Source: Bartonella sp. A05
Lineage (GTDB): Bacteria > Pseudomonadota > Alphaproteobacteria > Rhizobiales > Rhizobiaceae
Assembly: GCF_026930145.1 (NCBI RefSeq)
Contig: NZ_JANHOJ010000002.1
Location: forward strand, 1-64,000
Reading direction: 5' to 3'
Length of the DNA stretch: 64,000 bases
Under the pieces are notes generated by a model. The model was not told the origin of the DNA, did no database searches, and worked only from the letters and a program-made list of their open reading frames with translations. This document shows positions 32,035-42,182 of this stretch, piece by piece (the stretch's first letter is position 1; every line of letters starts with the position of its first letter). The position numbers were made by a program, and so were the translations under genes.

Positions 32035-33663
32035 CTAAACTAACCTACTCTGTTCTACAGTTGCCTCAATAAAAGAAGAAAAAAGTGGATGCGGATCAAA
32101 CGGACGCGACTTCAACTCTGGATGATATTGAACAGCAATGAACCATGGATGATTTACATATTCTATTGTTTCTGGTAAAATATTGTCTGGAGACATACCA
32201 GAAAAAATTAATCCACATTGTTCTAGTCTATCTTTGTAATGGACATTCACCTCATAACGATGACGATGTCGTTCGCAAATTTTTGTTACGCCATAAATTT
32301 TGGAGATACGACTCCCTTCTTTTAGTTCTGCATCAAAAGCACCAAGACGCATTGTTCCTCCAAGGTTTCCAGATTTCGTACGTTTCTCAAGAACATCCCC
32401 CTTGAGCCATTCCGTCATTAAACCCACAATTGCGTTTTTTGTTTCACAAAATTCACTCGATGAAGCATCTTCAATATTTGCTACATTGCGCGCAATCTCG
32501 ATACAAGCCAATTGCATGCCAAAACAAATACCCAGGAAAGGAATTCTACGCTCTCGCGCAAATTGAATTGCTCGAATTTTACCTTCTGAACCACGCGCAC
32601 CGAAAGCACCAGGGACCAAAACCCCATGGACTTTTTGTAAATAATGTGCAGGATCCTCTCTCTCAAAAAGCTCTGATTCAATCCATTCAATATTAACTTT
32701 TACTTTATTGGCTAACCCGCCATGCGAAATCGCCTCAATTAGAGATTTATAAGCATCTTTCAAACCCGTATATTTTCCAACAATTGCAATCGTAACTTCC
32801 CCTTCGGGATTATGGATTCGATCTGTAATATCTTTCCAACGATCCATTTTGGGCTCAGGTGCTGAATCAATTCCAAAAGCAAAGAGAACTTCTGAATCTA
32901 ATCCCTCTTTATGATAAGCCATAGGAACATCATAAATCGTTGGAACATCTAATGCCTGGATAACCGCACTCGGACGAACATTACAAAAAAGCGATAATTT
33001 GCGTCGTTCCGCTTCTGGAATAAACCGATCTGAACGCACCAATAAAATATCAGGGACAATACCGATTGACTGCAAATCTCGAACAGAATGTTGTGTCGGC
33101 TTGGTTTTTAATTCTCCTGCAGAGGAAATATAGGGCATCAATGTAAGATGCATATAAACAACGCTTTTCCTTGGCAACTCATTATGAAGCTGACGAATTG
33201 CCTCAAGAAAAGGCATTGCCTCAATATCACCAACTGTCCCACCTATTTCACATAAGATAAAGTCAAACTCCTCATTACCTGTGGTAATGAATGTTTTAAT
33301 TTCATCTGTAACGTGAGGGATAACCTGAACCGTTGCCCCTAAATAATCACCGCGTCGTTCTCGCTCAATAATATTGCGATAAATACGTCCTGTCGTAATA
33401 TTGTCTTGGCTATTAGCAGAACGCCCAGTAAAACGCTCATAATGGCCAAGATCCAAATCTGTTTCTGCACCATCATCAGTCACAAACACTTCACCATGTT
33501 GATAAGGTGACATTGTACCGGGATCAACATTTAAGTAAGGGTCAAGCTTGCGAATCCGCACCCGATATCCACGAGCCTGTAATAATGCGGCTAAAGCTGC
33601 CGCTGCAATGCCTTTTCCAAGAGAAGAAACCACACCGCCAGTAATAAAAACATAACGTACCAT
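32035..33663 (-). CDS. pyrG: CTP synthase
   Basis: PyrG aminates UTP to CTP using glutamine and ATP. The 542-residue protein has an N-terminal synthetase domain ([20 protein letters not shown] at 5-24; the [15 protein letters not shown] stretch) and a C-terminal class I glutamine amidotransferase domain. The latter has nucleophile Cys in GICFGMQLA and the His-Glu pair in [11 protein letters not shown]. Length is normal. It is 84 bp downstream of secG on the same strand. Confidence 0.97.
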   Translation of the reverse strand: MVRYVFITGGVVSSLGKGIAAAALAALLQARGYRVRIRKLDPYLNVDPGTMSPYQHGEVFVTDDGAETDLDLGHYERFTGRSANSQDNITTGRIYRNIIERERRGDYLGATVQVIPHVTDEIKTFITTGNEEFDFILCEIGGTVGDIEAMPFLEAIRQLHNELPRKSVVYMHLTLMPYISSAGELKTKPTQHSVRDLQSIGIVPDILLVRSDRFIPEAERRKLSLFCNVRPSAVIQALDVPTIYDVPMAYHKEGLDSEVLFAFGIDSAPEPKMDRWKDITDRIHNPEGEVTIAIVGKYTGLKDAYKSLIEAISHGGLANKVKVNIEWIESELFEREDPAHYLQKVHGVLVPGAFGARGSEGKIRAIQFARERRIPFLGICFGMQLACIEIARNVANIEDASSSEFCETKNAIVGLMTEWLKGDVLEKRTKSGNLGGTMRLGAFDAELKEGSRISKIYGVTKICERHRHRYEVNVHYKDRLEQCGLIFSGMSPDNILPETIEYVNHPWFIAVQYHPELKSRPFDPHPLFSSFIEATVEQSRLV

Positions 33664-33747
33664 GGGTTCACATTGATAAGCAGTTTACAATGGCTTTTCC
33701 AGCAAAAAAACGCATAAAAGCAAATTTTCTTATAAACAATAAAACAA

Positions 33748-34203
33748 CTATTCAGCAACACTACCAGAAGCTGAATCTTCAATCGGTACAGGAACTGGAT
33801 TTTCAACTGCTGGTGCGGGAATTCCACTCTGTTCGTGAGAAGGCACTGAAACCCCACCTAATTGCTCAAGAATAGAAGGCTGAGATTTATGATCAGATGA
33901 AGGTGTAACCTCTGTCTCGCTTTCATTCTCTGAATTCTTTTCTACATTAACTGGGATACGATTAAGAATATCAGAATGAGAATTCGATAGTGTCCCAACC
34001 ACGACAAGACTAATAGATGTAGCAAAAAAACAAACTGCAAGGATAGCCGTTAAACGTGTTAATGCATTTTTGGTACCACGCGCTTTCATAAAACTTGATC
34101 CACCACTAACACCAAGCCCACCACCTTCTGAAGGCTGAATTAACACAACGCCAACTAAAGCAATAACAACTAAAAATTGAATAACAATGAGTACTGTTTG
34201 CAT
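33748..34203 (-). CDS. secG: Preprotein translocase subunit SecG
   Basis: SecG is a small subunit of the SecYEG channel. The 151-residue protein has two membrane segments (about 3-22 and 53-73). Between them is the conserved loop IQPSEGGGLGVSGGSSFMKARG (beginning near residue 22), with TRLTAILAVCFFATS beginning the second segment. The polar C-terminal tail (about 75-151), rich in Ser, Glu and Pro, is longer than in E. coli SecG and poorly conserved. The tpiA-secG-pyrG order is a standard Rhizobiales arrangement. Confidence 0.93.
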   Translation of the reverse strand: MQTVLIVIQFLVVIALVGVVLIQPSEGGGLGVSGGSSFMKARGTKNALTRLTAILAVCFFATSISLVVVGTLSNSHSDILNRIPVNVEKNSENESETEVTPSSDHKSQPSILEQLGGVSVPSHEQSGIPAPAVENPVPVPIEDSASGSVAE

Positions 34204-34282
34204 AAACCCTGCTCTTTAAATAACTCTTTATAGCCATTTACACATAAATTGCGTAAAATCCAAGAGAAACCACAATTTACCT

Positions 34283-35047
34283 TCATAATTTACGATAAAC
34301 ATCGCAAATAGTTAAAAAATCATTTGCTTTTAAACTTGCTCCACCAACCAGAACACCATTCACATGAGGAAGACTCAAAAGCTCAGATGCATTGGATGTT
34401 TTTACTGATCCGCCGTAAATCAAGCGCATTTTACACCCATCATCACCAAAACGAGAATAAACCTTATCTCGAATAAAACCGTGCACGCGTTCAACATCTG
34501 CTAAAGTAGGTGTTTTTCCCGTACCTACAGCCCATATAGGCTCATAAGCAATAATGAGGTTCTGTTCTGTTGCACCATCTGGTAAAGAATCTTCAAGCTG
34601 CTGTGCAAGCACATCGAACACTTGACTATTCTTATGCTCTTCCAATGTTTCACCAATACAAACAAGGGCAACAAGACCTGCTCGCCATGCCGTTTGTACT
34701 TTAGCACAAACGATCGCATCACTTTCATGATAAACAGTACGACGTTCTGAATGCCCAATAATGACATGGCTTGCCCCTGCTTCTTTAAGCATAAAAGCTG
34801 AAATATCTCCCGTATAAGGGCCACTATCATGAATATGACAATCCTGCCCTCCTAAGAAAAGCTTCTCGCCATCCAATACATCAGAAGCGCGCGATAAAAG
34901 CGTCGCTGGAACACAAATAAGAGCTTCAAACAAATGGCCACGATCAGAGCTAACACCAGATGCAATAGCGCGCAACTCTCCAAGAGATTCTCCTGTTCCA
35001 TTCATTTTCCAATTTCCGGCAACTAAAGACCGAACATTTGGAGCCAT
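34283..35047 (-). CDS. tpiA: Triosephosphate isomerase
   Basis: TpiA interconverts dihydroxyacetone phosphate and glyceraldehyde 3-phosphate. The 254-residue protein has AGNWKMNG (10-17), catalytic His in IIGHSERR (about 96-103), catalytic Glu in AYEPIWAVGTGKTPT (about 166-180) and phosphate-binding YGGSVKTSNA and GVLVGGASL. Length is normal. It is divergent from the PpiD-like gene with a 156-bp intergenic region that should hold both promoters. Confidence 0.97.
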   Translation of the reverse strand: MAPNVRSLVAGNWKMNGTGESLGELRAIASGVSSDRGHLFEALICVPATLLSRASDVLDGEKLFLGGQDCHIHDSGPYTGDISAFMLKEAGASHVIIGHSERRTVYHESDAIVCAKVQTAWRAGLVALVCIGETLEEHKNSQVFDVLAQQLEDSLPDGATEQNLIIAYEPIWAVGTGKTPTLADVERVHGFIRDKVYSRFGDDGCKMRLIYGGSVKTSNASELLSLPHVNGVLVGGASLKANDFLTICDVYRKL

Positions 35048-35203
35048 ATTTTTACCTCAATCACCATCACAATAAAACTTTTACAGCCTTAAATATCAAA
35101 CTACACAATGAAAGCAAGTCTTTAAAGCTTGCATCTTACGCATCTTTATTGCAAATTCCATAAATACCTGGACAATGATTATGTCAATACACGGGATTGA
35201 ATA

Positions 35204-37093
35204 ATGCTTAATGCCATAAGAAACACTACAAATTCTTGGATTGTTAGAATTTTTCTTGCGATTTTGCTTCTGTGCCTCATCATTTTATGGGGTGTGCCAC
35301 AGTTATACACAAAGAATGAAAGAGATCTTTTAACTGCTGGAAAATCAACAATAACTGTTGACGCCTATCGCCTCGCACTTACAGATCAGAGCTTACGTCT
35401 AGCACTTGCATCTAATCTTGAACGAATGTTCACACCAGATGAAATACAGCAATACAGAATCCCTGATTTTGTTCTTAATTTGTTACAACAGGATGTACTT
35501 TTTGATGAACAGGCGCGTCAAATGAAACTTAGTCTTTCAAAAGATGCTATAGCCCGCGTCATTGGTGCTGATAATATTTTTCAGCAAAATGGAGTTTTTA
35601 ACCGAGATTTTCTTCTTAAATATATTCAGCAATTACGTATCAGCGAAAATAGTCTCATTGAATATTACGGCAAAAAAGAAAAACGTAATCAACTCATTTT
35701 AGCTGCACTATCCGGCATAAAAGTACCCGATATCTTCTATAAAGCGCTTGCTCTTCATCAAGAAGAAACACGCACCGCCGATTTTCTCGTTATTAACCTC
35801 AAAGAAAATGAAAGCATTACCAATCCCGATCAAGAAACATTACAGAAATGGTTTGCTGCTCACAAAAATGAGTTTCGTACTCCAGAATATCGTACAGTCT
35901 CTTTACTATCTGTGACACCAACCCAATTTATAAACCACCAGAATATCTCTGTAGATGAAGCTAAGGCTTATTATACGCAAAATATCTCGCGTTTCGTTAC
36001 CCCTGAAAAACGCACAATTGAAGAATTACGATTCCCTACACGCGAAGCTGCCGATAATGCAGCAAAAAAAATAGCCAATGGCCTGAGTTTTGATGACCTC
36101 GTTCAAGCTGAAAACAAAACTCTTAATGACATAAAAAAAGGTCCTTTAGTAGAAAATGAGCTTCCTAGTTATCTGGCAGCTGAAATTTTTGAACTTAAGC
36201 AAGGACAAGTTAGCGCTGTCATTAATGATCTACAAGGCCCTGTAATCATCCGTCTTACAGATGTTACCCCTTCAGGTACTCTTCCCTTTGAAACTGTAGA
36301 ACAGGATATTCGCCAAACACTTGCCCAAAACCATGCCGTAACAGACATGCGCAATAATTACACAACAATTGAAAATGCCCGTTTTGAAGGTGCCTCTCTC
36401 CAAGAAATAGCCAACCAATATAAATTGCCTCTTCGGAAAATTACTATTGATAAAACAGGAAAAACTATTGAGGGTGTAACACTTACAGATTTACCCCAAC
36501 AAGATATTTTATTAAAAGCTATTTATCAATCTAATGAAGGAGCTGAACTTGAGCCACTTTCTCTTCAAGAAGGTGGATATCTTTGGTATCACGTGGATGC
36601 AATCACTTCTTCCCGCGATAAAACACTTGAAGAAGTCAAACAAGACGCTATCATTCAATGGCAAAGTGAAGAAACACAACGTCTTCTTGATGAAAAAGCT
36701 AAAAATGCTCTCAAACAGCTCACTGAAGGAAAAAGTTTTGATTCTCTTGCCAATGAACTTGGCATCACAAAACAAACAACGCCGGCTCTACATCGCCAAG
36801 ATTTATCAGATATTTTAGGAGCTGAAGGTGTTAAAGCACTATTTTCTGAATCTAAAGGCTATTACGGTATAACAAAAGGCGCGGTTTCCACAAACCGTAT
36901 TGTTTATAAAATAACAGAAACAACTATACCTGAAAACATCACTGCGCACACCATTTCATCTGATATCCGTGCCAATATGGATATGATGCTAAGAGAAGAT
37001 TTAAAGCTAGAGATGATACAAGCTGCAAATAAAGAGCACCCTATAGAAATTAATATCTCTAACTATAATCAAATCTTCAATGCTCTTCAGTGA
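35204..37093 (+). CDS. PpiD-like membrane-anchored peptidyl-prolyl isomerase/chaperone
   Basis: A 629-residue periplasmic folding factor. It has one N-terminal membrane anchor (about 13-31, IVRIFLAILLLCLIILWGVP), then a SurA_N-like chaperone region (to about 190). A parvulin-type PPIase domain follows (about 225-360, with RFVTPEKRTIEELRFPTREAA and the motif FELKQGQVSAVI), then a long C-terminal chaperone part. This fits PpiD in architecture. It helps fold outer-membrane and secreted proteins after Sec export and could service the autotransporters encoded downstream; that link is inference. A GGGATTG motif precedes the ATG. A 10-bp stem-loop lies 28 bp after the stop. Confidence 0.85.
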   Translation: MLNAIRNTTNSWIVRIFLAILLLCLIILWGVPQLYTKNERDLLTAGKSTITVDAYRLALTDQSLRLALASNLERMFTPDEIQQYRIPDFVLNLLQQDVLFDEQARQMKLSLSKDAIARVIGADNIFQQNGVFNRDFLLKYIQQLRISENSLIEYYGKKEKRNQLILAALSGIKVPDIFYKALALHQEETRTADFLVINLKENESITNPDQETLQKWFAAHKNEFRTPEYRTVSLLSVTPTQFINHQNISVDEAKAYYTQNISRFVTPEKRTIEELRFPTREAADNAAKKIANGLSFDDLVQAENKTLNDIKKGPLVENELPSYLAAEIFELKQGQVSAVINDLQGPVIIRLTDVTPSGTLPFETVEQDIRQTLAQNHAVTDMRNNYTTIENARFEGASLQEIANQYKLPLRKITIDKTGKTIEGVTLTDLPQQDILLKAIYQSNEGAELEPLSLQEGGYLWYHVDAITSSRDKTLEEVKQDAIIQWQSEETQRLLDEKAKNALKQLTEGKSFDSLANELGITKQTTPALHRQDLSDILGAEGVKALFSESKGYYGITKGAVSTNRIVYKITETTIPENITAHTISSDIRANMDMMLREDLKLEMIQAANKEHPIEINISNYNQIFNALQ

Positions 37094-37120
37094 AGTTTTA
37101 TAAATGATTTTAAGGTTTCA

Positions 37121-37151
37121 TGAGTGAAATTGCGACAAGCCATTTCACTCA
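37121..37151 (+). terminator. Stem-loop after the PpiD-like gene
   Basis: TGAGTGAAAT (37121-37130) pairs perfectly with ATTTCACTCA (37142-37151) around an 11-nt loop, 28 bp after the stop. There is no U-tract after it, so it may be a weak terminator or a transcript-stabilising hairpin rather than a classic terminator. Confidence 0.4.
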
Positions 37152-37853
37152 ATAATTGGAAAAAACTCTTAAATATAGCGCGCATTAGATTATTGTTCGC
37201 AAATCATAAACAAATCAGAAGAGAATTACCATGAAATAGACTGCGTAATTGATTTAGCAATAAACTAGCTAATCTGATTTTAAACGAGCACCGTTAGAAA
37301 TCTACATTCTTCAGATCAAAGCAATCTTCTATATCATATAAAGAGATTTTTTTCTGACTGTCGACTTAAAAACTAACTATCGTATTCATTCTTATTCTGA
37401 ATAACTATATGGAAAATGGTACATTATTCAAACTTCTAAAAAGCCATCAAGAGCAACTTTTTTCTCTTAAATCTCTGACTTCATTTGAAATAACCATACC
37501 CTTCATAAACTCTCTTTTCCATTTCAACTTTTTGCTTACACACATGGATATCAAGAAAAAAATCGCATATCGATACTCTAAGTCATTATCATATAACGTC
37601 ATTCTCATTTAATAAATAACTCTAAAGTTATCTAGAACTGCGCATCAAAACAAACCAACAACGACAAAATGTCAAATAAACGCGATTAACGTACTCCCAT
37701 TTACACCATCTCTTCCTGTTCCTAAATTATCTATTAAAATTCTACATTCATTCATAGCTTAAAGTAAACTAAGCCATTTATGACACCAATATCGAAGCAA
37801 TGACCAATAATGAAATAGGGAATGTTTTTTATCTAATGATACTTAGCTTATCA
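37152..37853. other. Gene-less spacer
   Basis: About 700 bp without supportable genes. A 67-codon open frame at 37409-37612 has no recognisable features or Shine-Dalgarno and is not called. In related Rhizobiales the ppiD-like gene is followed by trpD, trpC and moaC/moeA. None are here and no remnant was recognised. Confidence 0.45.
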
Positions 37854-38714
37854 TTATAATAGCTTTGGAAGATTACCGCTAATTGCCGCCTTTGTTATCA
37901 ACCAATAACGATGAAGCAATGACGAAGTTGCACTTTCTTGAAAAACTGCCGCTCCAAGCTGTACCGATTTTTGAAGAGAGGCTGGCGTAACTGCCAATGG
38001 AAGAAATGCTGGTTTTAATGTTTTAGGCAAAGCGATAGAATACTCATAAAACTTACGATAATGATCTCGCGATAACGCTACCATAGCTTCAACAATATGA
38101 TTCTTTTGTTCATCATTGATACGATTGACCATCAAATCTTCTCTGTCAACACCCACAGATTTTAGTACATCAGCCGGAAAATAACACTGATATTGTAATT
38201 GCATAAACGACAAAAGACGTAATATACCGCTTAATGCCTGAGCGATACCCCCATGCCTACATGCTTTTGTGAAATCTTGTGCTGCATCAAAGTCCAATAT
38301 CTGACAAGACAACTGCAAAATAATACCTGCTGTCTCAGTACAATAGGATTCAAGATCGTGAATATTTGTTATCGGATCATTATAAAGATCAAAAATTCGC
38401 GCTTCACAATAACGTAAAAAAGCTGTTTTAGGTAAATTAAAAAGAGGAATTATTGCCAGCAAATCACTCAAAATTGGATTGTTCACGCTATTTTGTACTT
38501 CGTCATTAGCAATAGAATCACGCCACCAGCGTAATCGTATCTCCCCAATTAGCGGATCGCTCACGCTTTCACGAATACGAGCAATTTCTACATTAAAAGC
38601 ATAAAGCGCCGCTAACGCCCTACGTTTTTTTTTAGGTGCAAATAAAACAGATATATAGCGATCACGATCTGTAGCACGTAAAATGTCAAGACAATAAGGA
38701 AAAAAATTTGTCAT
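37854..38714 (-). CDS. Squalene/phytoene synthase-family protein (NDUFAF6-like)
   Basis: A 286-residue protein with the isoprenoid-synthase-related fold: RDRYISVLFAPKKKRRALAAL near 16-36, IRLRWWRDSI (about 59-68, with the RLRWW motif) and the internal helix with QALSGILRLLSF. The canonical Asp-rich DXXXD motifs of true squalene and phytoene synthases are not evident. It is more like the NDUFAF6/SLC complex I-assembly branch found in alphaproteobacteria and mitochondria. Its start overlaps the stop of the Mth938-domain gene by 4 nt (ATGA), so translation is coupled. The pairing with another complex-I-assembly-like gene supports that role; this is inference. Confidence 0.8.
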   Translation of the reverse strand: MTNFFPYCLDILRATDRDRYISVLFAPKKKRRALAALYAFNVEIARIRESVSDPLIGEIRLRWWRDSIANDEVQNSVNNPILSDLLAIIPLFNLPKTAFLRYCEARIFDLYNDPITNIHDLESYCTETAGIILQLSCQILDFDAAQDFTKACRHGGIAQALSGILRLLSFMQLQYQCYFPADVLKSVGVDREDLMVNRINDEQKNHIVEAMVALSRDHYRKFYEYSIALPKTLKPAFLPLAVTPASLQKSVQLGAAVFQESATSSLLHRYWLITKAAISGNLPKLL

Positions 38715-39097
38715 TCTACCGCAAACAACACCGCAGCAACTGCACGATTCTCAGCTAAAAGAACATTAAATGTACGCACTGCTGCTCCTGTGTTCATCGT
38801 ATCTGTTGAAATATGCTTTTCCCATAAAAGCACCCGTAATTTTTCGGGTAAACGTAATAATTCAGTCCCAGTACCGACCAATAGAATCTCGATCTCTTCT
38901 GCCTCTTCTAAAATACGAAAAATATCATCTTGAGTAGGTAAAGGCCCCGCCATATTAATACCATAAATACCTGATGGGACACAAATAAGAGAACCTCGGT
39001 GCGACATATCAGCAAAACGGAAGCCACCATTTCCATAAGCCTCAATGGGTGCGCGCCCAGGAAAATGCGCTTCACGAATTTGAATTGCATGAGACAT
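38711..39097 (-). CDS. Mth938-domain protein (NDUFAF3-like)
   Basis: A 128-residue protein of the DUF498/Mth938 family, related to the mitochondrial complex I assembly factor NDUFAF3. It shows GNGGFRFADMSHRGSLICVPSG (starting about residue 23), the conserved EILLVGTGTELLRLP (about 70-84) and the ending MNTGAAVRTFNVLLAENRAVAAVLF. ATG at 39097 follows AAGGGTG at a proper distance. Its stop overlaps the start of the squalene-synthase-like gene (ATGA). In mitochondria NDUFAF3 and NDUFAF6 both serve complex I assembly, so this coupled pair may act together; that is inference. secDF, usually between it and yajC, is absent. Confidence 0.85.
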   Translation of the reverse strand: MSHAIQIREAHFPGRAPIEAYGNGGFRFADMSHRGSLICVPSGIYGINMAGPLPTQDDIFRILEEAEEIEILLVGTGTELLRLPEKLRVLLWEKHISTDTMNTGAAVRTFNVLLAENRAVAAVLFAVE

Positions 39098-39106
39098 AAT
39101 AAGCAC

Positions 39107-39456
39107 CCTTTACTTTTAATCTTTTTCCAAAAAATCAGCAAGAACATAAACATCAATAAATAGATTCTGATCATACCCGCAGCGCACTGTTGATGCAAAA
39201 GCTTTCCTTTACAGTACCATCAGAATACGGTATGAAAATTCATATCACAAGAATTTGCGGGAAAACGTGGTTAATGAACACAGCCTCTCTATTTATTTCT
39301 TACAAGAATGTTTCTTATTCTCATTGTTATTTAATTTGTGAGGTATTGCAATAATTTTAGCCATTCTTTCAATAATGCCATTGTTATATGCAATAAATAA
39401 TTCATTTTTTCTTTGTGGACATATTCAATTACTGATTATAAAATCACCAACAAAAC
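39107..39456. other. Gap where secDF is usually found
   Basis: 350 bp without genes between the Mth938-domain gene and the yajC terminator. In related Rhizobiales secD and secF occupy this place. The gap is far too short for them and I see no recognisable remnant. Confidence 0.5.
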
Positions 39457-39484
39457 GAAATGGTTTTTATACAAAAACCATTTC
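39457..39484 (-). terminator. Terminator after yajC
   Basis: A perfect 12-bp stem (GAAATGGTTTTT 39457-39468 with AAAAACCATTTC 39473-39484) with a 4-nt loop lies 44 bp after the yajC stop. On the minus strand it is followed by GTTTTGTTGG. A smaller palindrome GCTTTTATAAAAGC lies between it and yajC. Together they probably end the yajC transcript. Confidence 0.7.
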
Positions 39485-39527
39485 ATCTCTATAAACGTAA
39501 GCTTTTATAAAAGCCTACAAATCGCCA

Positions 39528-39986
39528 TTATGCACTTGGTTTATCTTCTTTTGATGCAGCTTTTTCCTCTTTAAGAGATACCGCTCTTTCCTTCGCTACC
39601 GCTTTATTCGCTTTAGGATTTTTTTGTGCTTTTTTAGCATGAGGATTTGATTTTTCTTCTAAAAGTGGTTCGCCTTTAACGCGAACACAAGTTAATGTTG
39701 AACGGATAATACGAATACGCATATCGTCCCCAATTTCAACCTCTAATTCATCACTCTCATCATAAACCTTCGTAACCTTGCCAATAATGCCACCACCCGT
39801 AACAACTGAATCACCGCGACGCACAGCATTAAGCATTTCTTGCCGCTTTTTCATTTGCACACGCTGTGGGCGAATAATTAAAAAATACATAATCACAAAA
39901 ATCAGAATAAAAGGAACAAAGCTCATAAATTGTGCTCCATTGGAAACCTCACCTGCAGCCTGAGCATAAGCACTGGTTGTAAACAT
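39528..39986 (-). CDS. yajC: Preprotein translocase subunit YajC
   Basis: YajC is a small inner-membrane partner of SecDF and the Sec channel. The 152-residue protein has one membrane segment (about 20-38, FVPFILIFVIMYFLIIRP), then the family motif PQRVQMKKRQEMLNAVRRGD (about 41-60) and VVTGGGIIGKVTKV. The C-terminal 45 residues are an unusual Lys/Ala/Glu-rich tail, longer than in E. coli YajC (110 residues). secD and secF, normally next to it, are missing here, and a strong terminator follows. Confidence 0.93.
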   Translation of the reverse strand: MFTTSAYAQAAGEVSNGAQFMSFVPFILIFVIMYFLIIRPQRVQMKKRQEMLNAVRRGDSVVTGGGIIGKVTKVYDESDELEVEIGDDMRIRIIRSTLTCVRVKGEPLLEEKSNPHAKKAQKNPKANKAVAKERAVSLKEEKAASKEDKPSA

Positions 39987-41081
39987 TTTTATCTCCTATC
40001 GATTAAACTTTAGATATTTCCCACTCTACTCAAATGACTTTTGGTTCAGAGGAAGAAAGCTTTCTTAAATGCTATAAATAGCAGTAATTGCATCATGTAG
40101 TTGTAGCCTTTGCAAAGGCAATAAAGCCTTAAAAACGAGATGGCAACGTGCAAAAGTTAAAAAAAAACAGATTTATTTCGTTCTTAATATGTCATAAATA
40201 CTAACTTTCTAATCAACCAGAAGAAATAAATGCAGAAAGAATTTTCTTATTCACAATTATGTCACATAATCGCCATTCTTAACAGCACGATATCCTCTTC
40301 GTATTAAGAATACTTGGCTTAATTACACTAATTTTTTATATGGAGCGAAAAAACGTCATATCTCAACTTATTCAAAACGCCAATTGTATTGGTATAAATT
40401 CTCGTTCATAGTATACCAATAACATAAGGAGTAATATACTTAAAAGTGGTAGATTTTTCCAAAAAACTCCCCACCAATACTATGCATCTGTGAAGCGTAT
40501 ACATACGATAGAGCAGAGTCATCACTGGTAAATAAATTATACAGACTGCACTCGATCCATAGTGAGCATAGAAAAATCACTCAAAATATTTAATATTTAC
40601 CGTGAAAGTTTCACTGCTCTCTCCCCTTTCGTAAACCAATTAAAAACAACCAAATATTCTTTATCATTTTCTGTAATAGTCTTCACGATAATACATCATA
40701 CAAATTTTTAAAAACTTTTCCTAATGATAGCATTAAAGTATTCTCTTATAATGACGCAATATCTGATAGACGACGTATGATAATGCGATACAATGAACAA
40801 CTATTAATATCTCTCCAAGACACTCAAAAAAGCTTCCCTCCAATAACTTCATCCTTTAGATTAGTTTTATGTCAAGAGACATATCTTGAAATGATTAATT
40901 TTTATATCCACAATTACAACTCACAAAATACTCCTGAATGCTCACTATTACTCCTTTACTCCTTGGAATATACGATAATACGTAGACAATCATTTTAGTA
41001 GAGTGATAAACATTCTAATAACAGTTTACACAAGCAGTTTGAGATCAAATTGATAAGCCTATATTGTAAAGAAACTATGCA
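39987..41081. other. 1.1-kb gene-less region with one inverted repeat
   Basis: No coding frame is supportable. A 73-codon open frame at 40777-40998 shows no family resemblance. The only structure seen is ATTGGTATA (40388-40396) matched by TATACCAAT (40412-40420) across a 15-nt loop. In relatives an AAA-family (DUF815) ATPase gene lies between yajC and the LysM/M23 gene. Its length would fit this gap, but I found no convincing remnant. Confidence 0.45.
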
Positions 41082-42182
41082 TCATTTTTCCAAATATTTG
41101 TTAGGATCAACAGGCTCAGAATTTTTACGTACTTCGAAATAAACGCGCGGCGTTTTAGCATATCCTGAAATACCAGACTTAGCAATTTCATCGCCACGCC
41201 GCACCCTTTGCCCCTTACCAACAACAAGCCTATTATTATGTCCATAAATAGTAATAATATTGTCTTCATGCCGAATCATAACGACATTGCCTAGCTTTTT
41301 TAGCCCATCCGCCGCATAAATAACGACACCATTTTCCGCAGCTTTGACTGATGAACCTTCAGGCACTGCGATATCTATCCCCTGTTTTATTGTCGTTCCT
41401 TCCTTTTGGCCAAAGTGACTCAACAAACGTCCTCGCACTGGCCAGCGCATATTAGAAATTCCTGTTGATTGTGGAGCAACAATATCATTCGAAGACGTTA
41501 CTGTATGCGGTAAATCGGTTGCAGATTTTGATGCACGCACCTGTCTAGAAAAATTCTGCTCAGTTTTTGATTTATCAGATTTTTCAGCGGACTTAGACGG
41601 TGCTAGAGTTACCGTTTTTAACGCAATTCTAGCATTATCTGAAGCACGCGAAGTTATCCTTTTACGTTCATTTGGAATATTGAGCACCTGACCGATAGAG
41701 ACAAAATCACCGTTTATGCCATTGACTAATTTCAGTGCTTCAACGCTAACCCCCAATTGCTGCGCAATACTCAACGGTGTATCCCCGCTCTGTACAATGT
41801 AAGAGTTCCGCCGAACAACAGGAAAACCATCCTCTTGTGAAAGAGTAAGCGTTCCAAGATTTCGTGGTGGAGCTCCCATAATTCGCCCATCAGAAGAATA
41901 TACTTCCTCTTGTATCAAAGAAGCATATGGAGCACTATAATTCGCGTTTGCATTATCACTTTGTTCTACAGGTGGCAATTCACTACTTTGTATTACACCA
42001 CCTTGCGATGCAGCGGAAGTAGTTGTATTTGAGTAAGTATCCCCCCTATAGAAACCATCCTCAAAGCGCTGCGCACTGGAACCGCAACCTACTACTGCTA
42101 TCAACACACCCCCAAAAACTATCCATTGAATACTACACCACAAAATATCGCTACAAACTCTTAAATACATAGTTTTGCTCAC
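41082..42182 (-). CDS. NlpD-type LysM/M23 lipoprotein, probably catalytically inactive
   Basis: This lipoprotein resembles NlpD/EnvC amidase activators that control septal peptidoglycan splitting. From the GTG at 42182 the 366-residue form has an N-terminal hydrophobic segment with lipobox VVGC (Cys33), a LysM domain (about 127-170, YIVQSGDTPLSIAQQLGV), a low-complexity linker, and a C-terminal M23/LytM domain (about 250-366). The M23 zinc ligands are degenerate: the usual HxGxD reads KQGID (His lost), and the final HxH reads RVYFE (His lost), though YGHN is kept. This is the NlpD-like inactive pattern. ATG at 42170 is an alternative start. It sits in the pcm-serS cluster as in relatives. Confidence 0.85.
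   Translation of the reverse strand: MSKTMYLRVCSDILWCSIQWIVFGGVLIAVVGCGSSAQRFEDGFYRGDTYSNTTTSAASQGGVIQSSELPPVEQSDNANANYSAPYASLIQEEVYSSDGRIMGAPPRNLGTLTLSQEDGFPVVRRNSYIVQSGDTPLSIAQQLGVSVEALKLVNGINGDFVSIGQVLNIPNERKRITSRASDNARIALKTVTLAPSKSAEKSDKSKTEQNFSRQVRASKSATDLPHTVTSSNDIVAPQSTGISNMRWPVRGRLLSHFGQKEGTTIKQGIDIAVPEGSSVKAAENGVVIYAADGLKKLGNVVMIRHEDNIITIYGHNNRLVVGKGQRVRRGDEIAKSGISGYAKTPRVYFEVRKNSEPVDPNKYLEK

Noticed and set aside
37409-37612. 67-codon open frame after the PpiD-like gene
   Set aside because: It has no Shine-Dalgarno, no recognisable domain and AT-driven composition; probably chance.
40388-40420. Inverted repeat in the yajC upstream gap
   Set aside because: It has no U-tract and is not adjacent to a gene start or end; no role can be assigned.
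40777-40998. 73-codon open frame between yajC and the LysM/M23 gene
   Set aside because: It does not resemble the ATPase expected there in relatives or any other family I know.
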